NCBI RefSeq assembly: GCF_902728265.1
Contig: NZ_CACVBR010000007.1
Span: forward strand, 62,001-126,000
DNA from: Chryseobacterium potabilaquae
GTDB taxonomy: Bacteria; Bacteroidota; Bacteroidia; Flavobacteriales; Weeksellaceae
Length of the DNA stretch: 64,000 nt
Direction: 5' to 3'
The notes beneath the pieces were generated by a model, which saw only the letters and a program-made list of their open reading frames with translations, was not told the origin of the DNA and made no database searches. How positions within the stretch are numbered: the first letter of the stretch is position 1; the number at the start of each line of letters is the position of its first letter. A program made the translations under genes and the position numbers. Of the stretch, positions 63,239 through 64,000 are shown one piece after another.

Positions 63239-64000
63239 ATGAAAATATTTGGAAAAATGAGGATCGTTGTACTTATTACAAGTATTATCCTTTTACAAAA
63301 TTGTACAAAAGCAGCAGAAGGCTCCACCCCTTCCACTCCCCCTGCTCCGGAGTTGCCTATATATACCGTAATCACATCTCCAGCTACCATTTATCAGGAA
63401 TTCCCAACATCATTAGAAGGAAAAAGCAATGTTGAAATCAGATCTCAGGTGGATGGTTATTTAGATAAAATTTATGTAGAAGAAGGCGCCTATGTAAGAG
63501 CCGGGCAGCCTTTATTTAAAATAGATTCAAGAAGTTATGGAGAACAAATGAACATGGCAACGGCAAATCTACAAGTGGCCAATGCCAATATTCAAAAAGC
63601 TAAAGTGGAGGTCGACAGACTAGAGCCTCTGGTAGCAGCAAAAGTAGTTTCTGATGTACAATTAAGAACAGCAAAAGCCAATTATGCCGCTGCTATGGCA
63701 AACGCTTCACAAGCAAAAGCCGCAGTAGGTAATGCAAAAATTAATGTAGGATTTACCACAGTGATTGCGCCGGTGAGTGGTTATATCGGAAGAATTCCTT
63801 ATAAAAAAGGAAGCCTGATTTCAAGAACAGATCCTAGTCCATTGACTTTATTATCTGACATCAGCGAAATTTACGCCTATTTCTCTTTAAGTGAACTTGA
63901 CTTTATTGCTTTCCAAAATAAATATCCAGGTGCAACTTTAGAAGAAAAATTAAAAAATATGCCGATGATAGAATTGGCCATTGCAGATAATAGCATTTAC
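63239..64000 (+). CDS. RND efflux periplasmic adaptor subunit (partial)
   Basis: The ATG is at 63239 and the frame runs off the window after 254 codons. A lipoprotein signal (IILLQNC) is followed by a Pro-rich linker and the membrane-fusion-protein layout. VEIRSQVDGYLDKIYVEEGA and VRAGQPLFKIDSRSY form the first lipoyl half. A helical hairpin comes next (LQVANANIQKAKVEVDRLEP to AAMANASQAKAAVG), then the second lipoyl half TVIAPVSGYIGRI, then the beta barrel. This is the AcrA/MexA type; the RND pump and outer-membrane channel should follow. Controlled by the adjacent TetR. Confidence 0.93.
   Translation, partial: MKIFGKMRIVVLITSIILLQNCTKAAEGSTPSTPPAPELPIYTVITSPATIYQEFPTSLEGKSNVEIRSQVDGYLDKIYVEEGAYVRAGQPLFKIDSRSYGEQMNMATANLQVANANIQKAKVEVDRLEPLVAAKVVSDVQLRTAKANYAAAMANASQAKAAVGNAKINVGFTTVIAPVSGYIGRIPYKKGSLISRTDPSPLTLLSDISEIYAYFSLSELDFIAFQNKYPGATLEEKLKNMPMIELAIADNSIY

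Overview
The window looks like chromosomal DNA of a flavobacterium of the Chryseobacterium/Elizabethkingia type (Bacteroidota, Weeksellaceae). The base composition is very AT-rich. Promoter elements fit the Bacteroidota pattern (TTTG, about 20 nt, then TAnnTTTG) and there is no obvious Shine-Dalgarno usage. It carries Bacteroidota families such as DUF4290, DUF4295, DUF5103 and DUF6493, Asp-type MurA, and a TonB-dependent receptor. This placement is inference; no rRNA gene is present.

Layout. 1-2135: minus-strand part of a ter (tellurite/chemical stress) operon: HAD hydrolase, PRTase-like protein, TerD, and the start of a further gene, perhaps TelA-like. 2489-5101: exported metallo-beta-lactamase-fold hydrolase and a SulP anion transporter. 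5551-6439: two overlapping small helix-turn-helix genes behind a promoter with a palindrome. 6507-9200: a giant DUF6493 protein.

9494-13258 is the most unusual part. It is a minus-strand island combining a slipin, a cyclic-phosphate-processing receiver (cREC) gene broken by one amber codon, a YkuK-type RNase H-like protein, and tRNA genes or tRNA-like sequences for Cys, Pro, Asp and His. It also holds two tRNA-like elements whose 3' part precedes the 5' part. One of these, Lys(UUU), makes a fully paired cloverleaf when read as a circularly permuted tRNA. Upstream lies a Cys-containing leader-like ORF and a hairpin-T7 terminator, with a competing upstream pairing: the architecture of an attenuator. 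I read this as an RNA damage/repair or tRNA backup island without an RtcB ligase in view.

13490-31220: a 43-residue CxC peptide gene, katG, a haem-binding and a DCC protein, a GH13 amylase lipoprotein, DUF4290-murA, DUF2207-lemA, small hypothetical genes, an aminotransferase, murB, proC, vanZ-like and lnt. 31669-33652: rpmB-rpmG-DUF4295, ftsY, and a GlsB-like membrane protein. 33725-40287: sppA and folK back to back, then three tandem paralogous outer-membrane proteins, the first lacking the OmpA domain. 40365-51610: recQ, fmt, ribBA with a degenerate cyclohydrolase half, a luciferase-like oxidoreductase, a Pif1/RecD-like helicase, gamma carbonic anhydrase, an Nfu protein and ferrochelatase.

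51740-53131: decayed surface-protein genes and a RelE/ParE toxin-antitoxin pair. 53274-61483: DUF5103, a second MBL hydrolase, and a trehalose-use locus (TonB receptor, GH37 trehalase, MFS transporter) divergent from its AraC regulator, with a 15-nt operator-like repeat at both promoters. 61584-64000: a thioredoxin-like protein, then a TetR regulator and an RND-pump adaptor (running off the end) joined by four copies of one palindromic operator.
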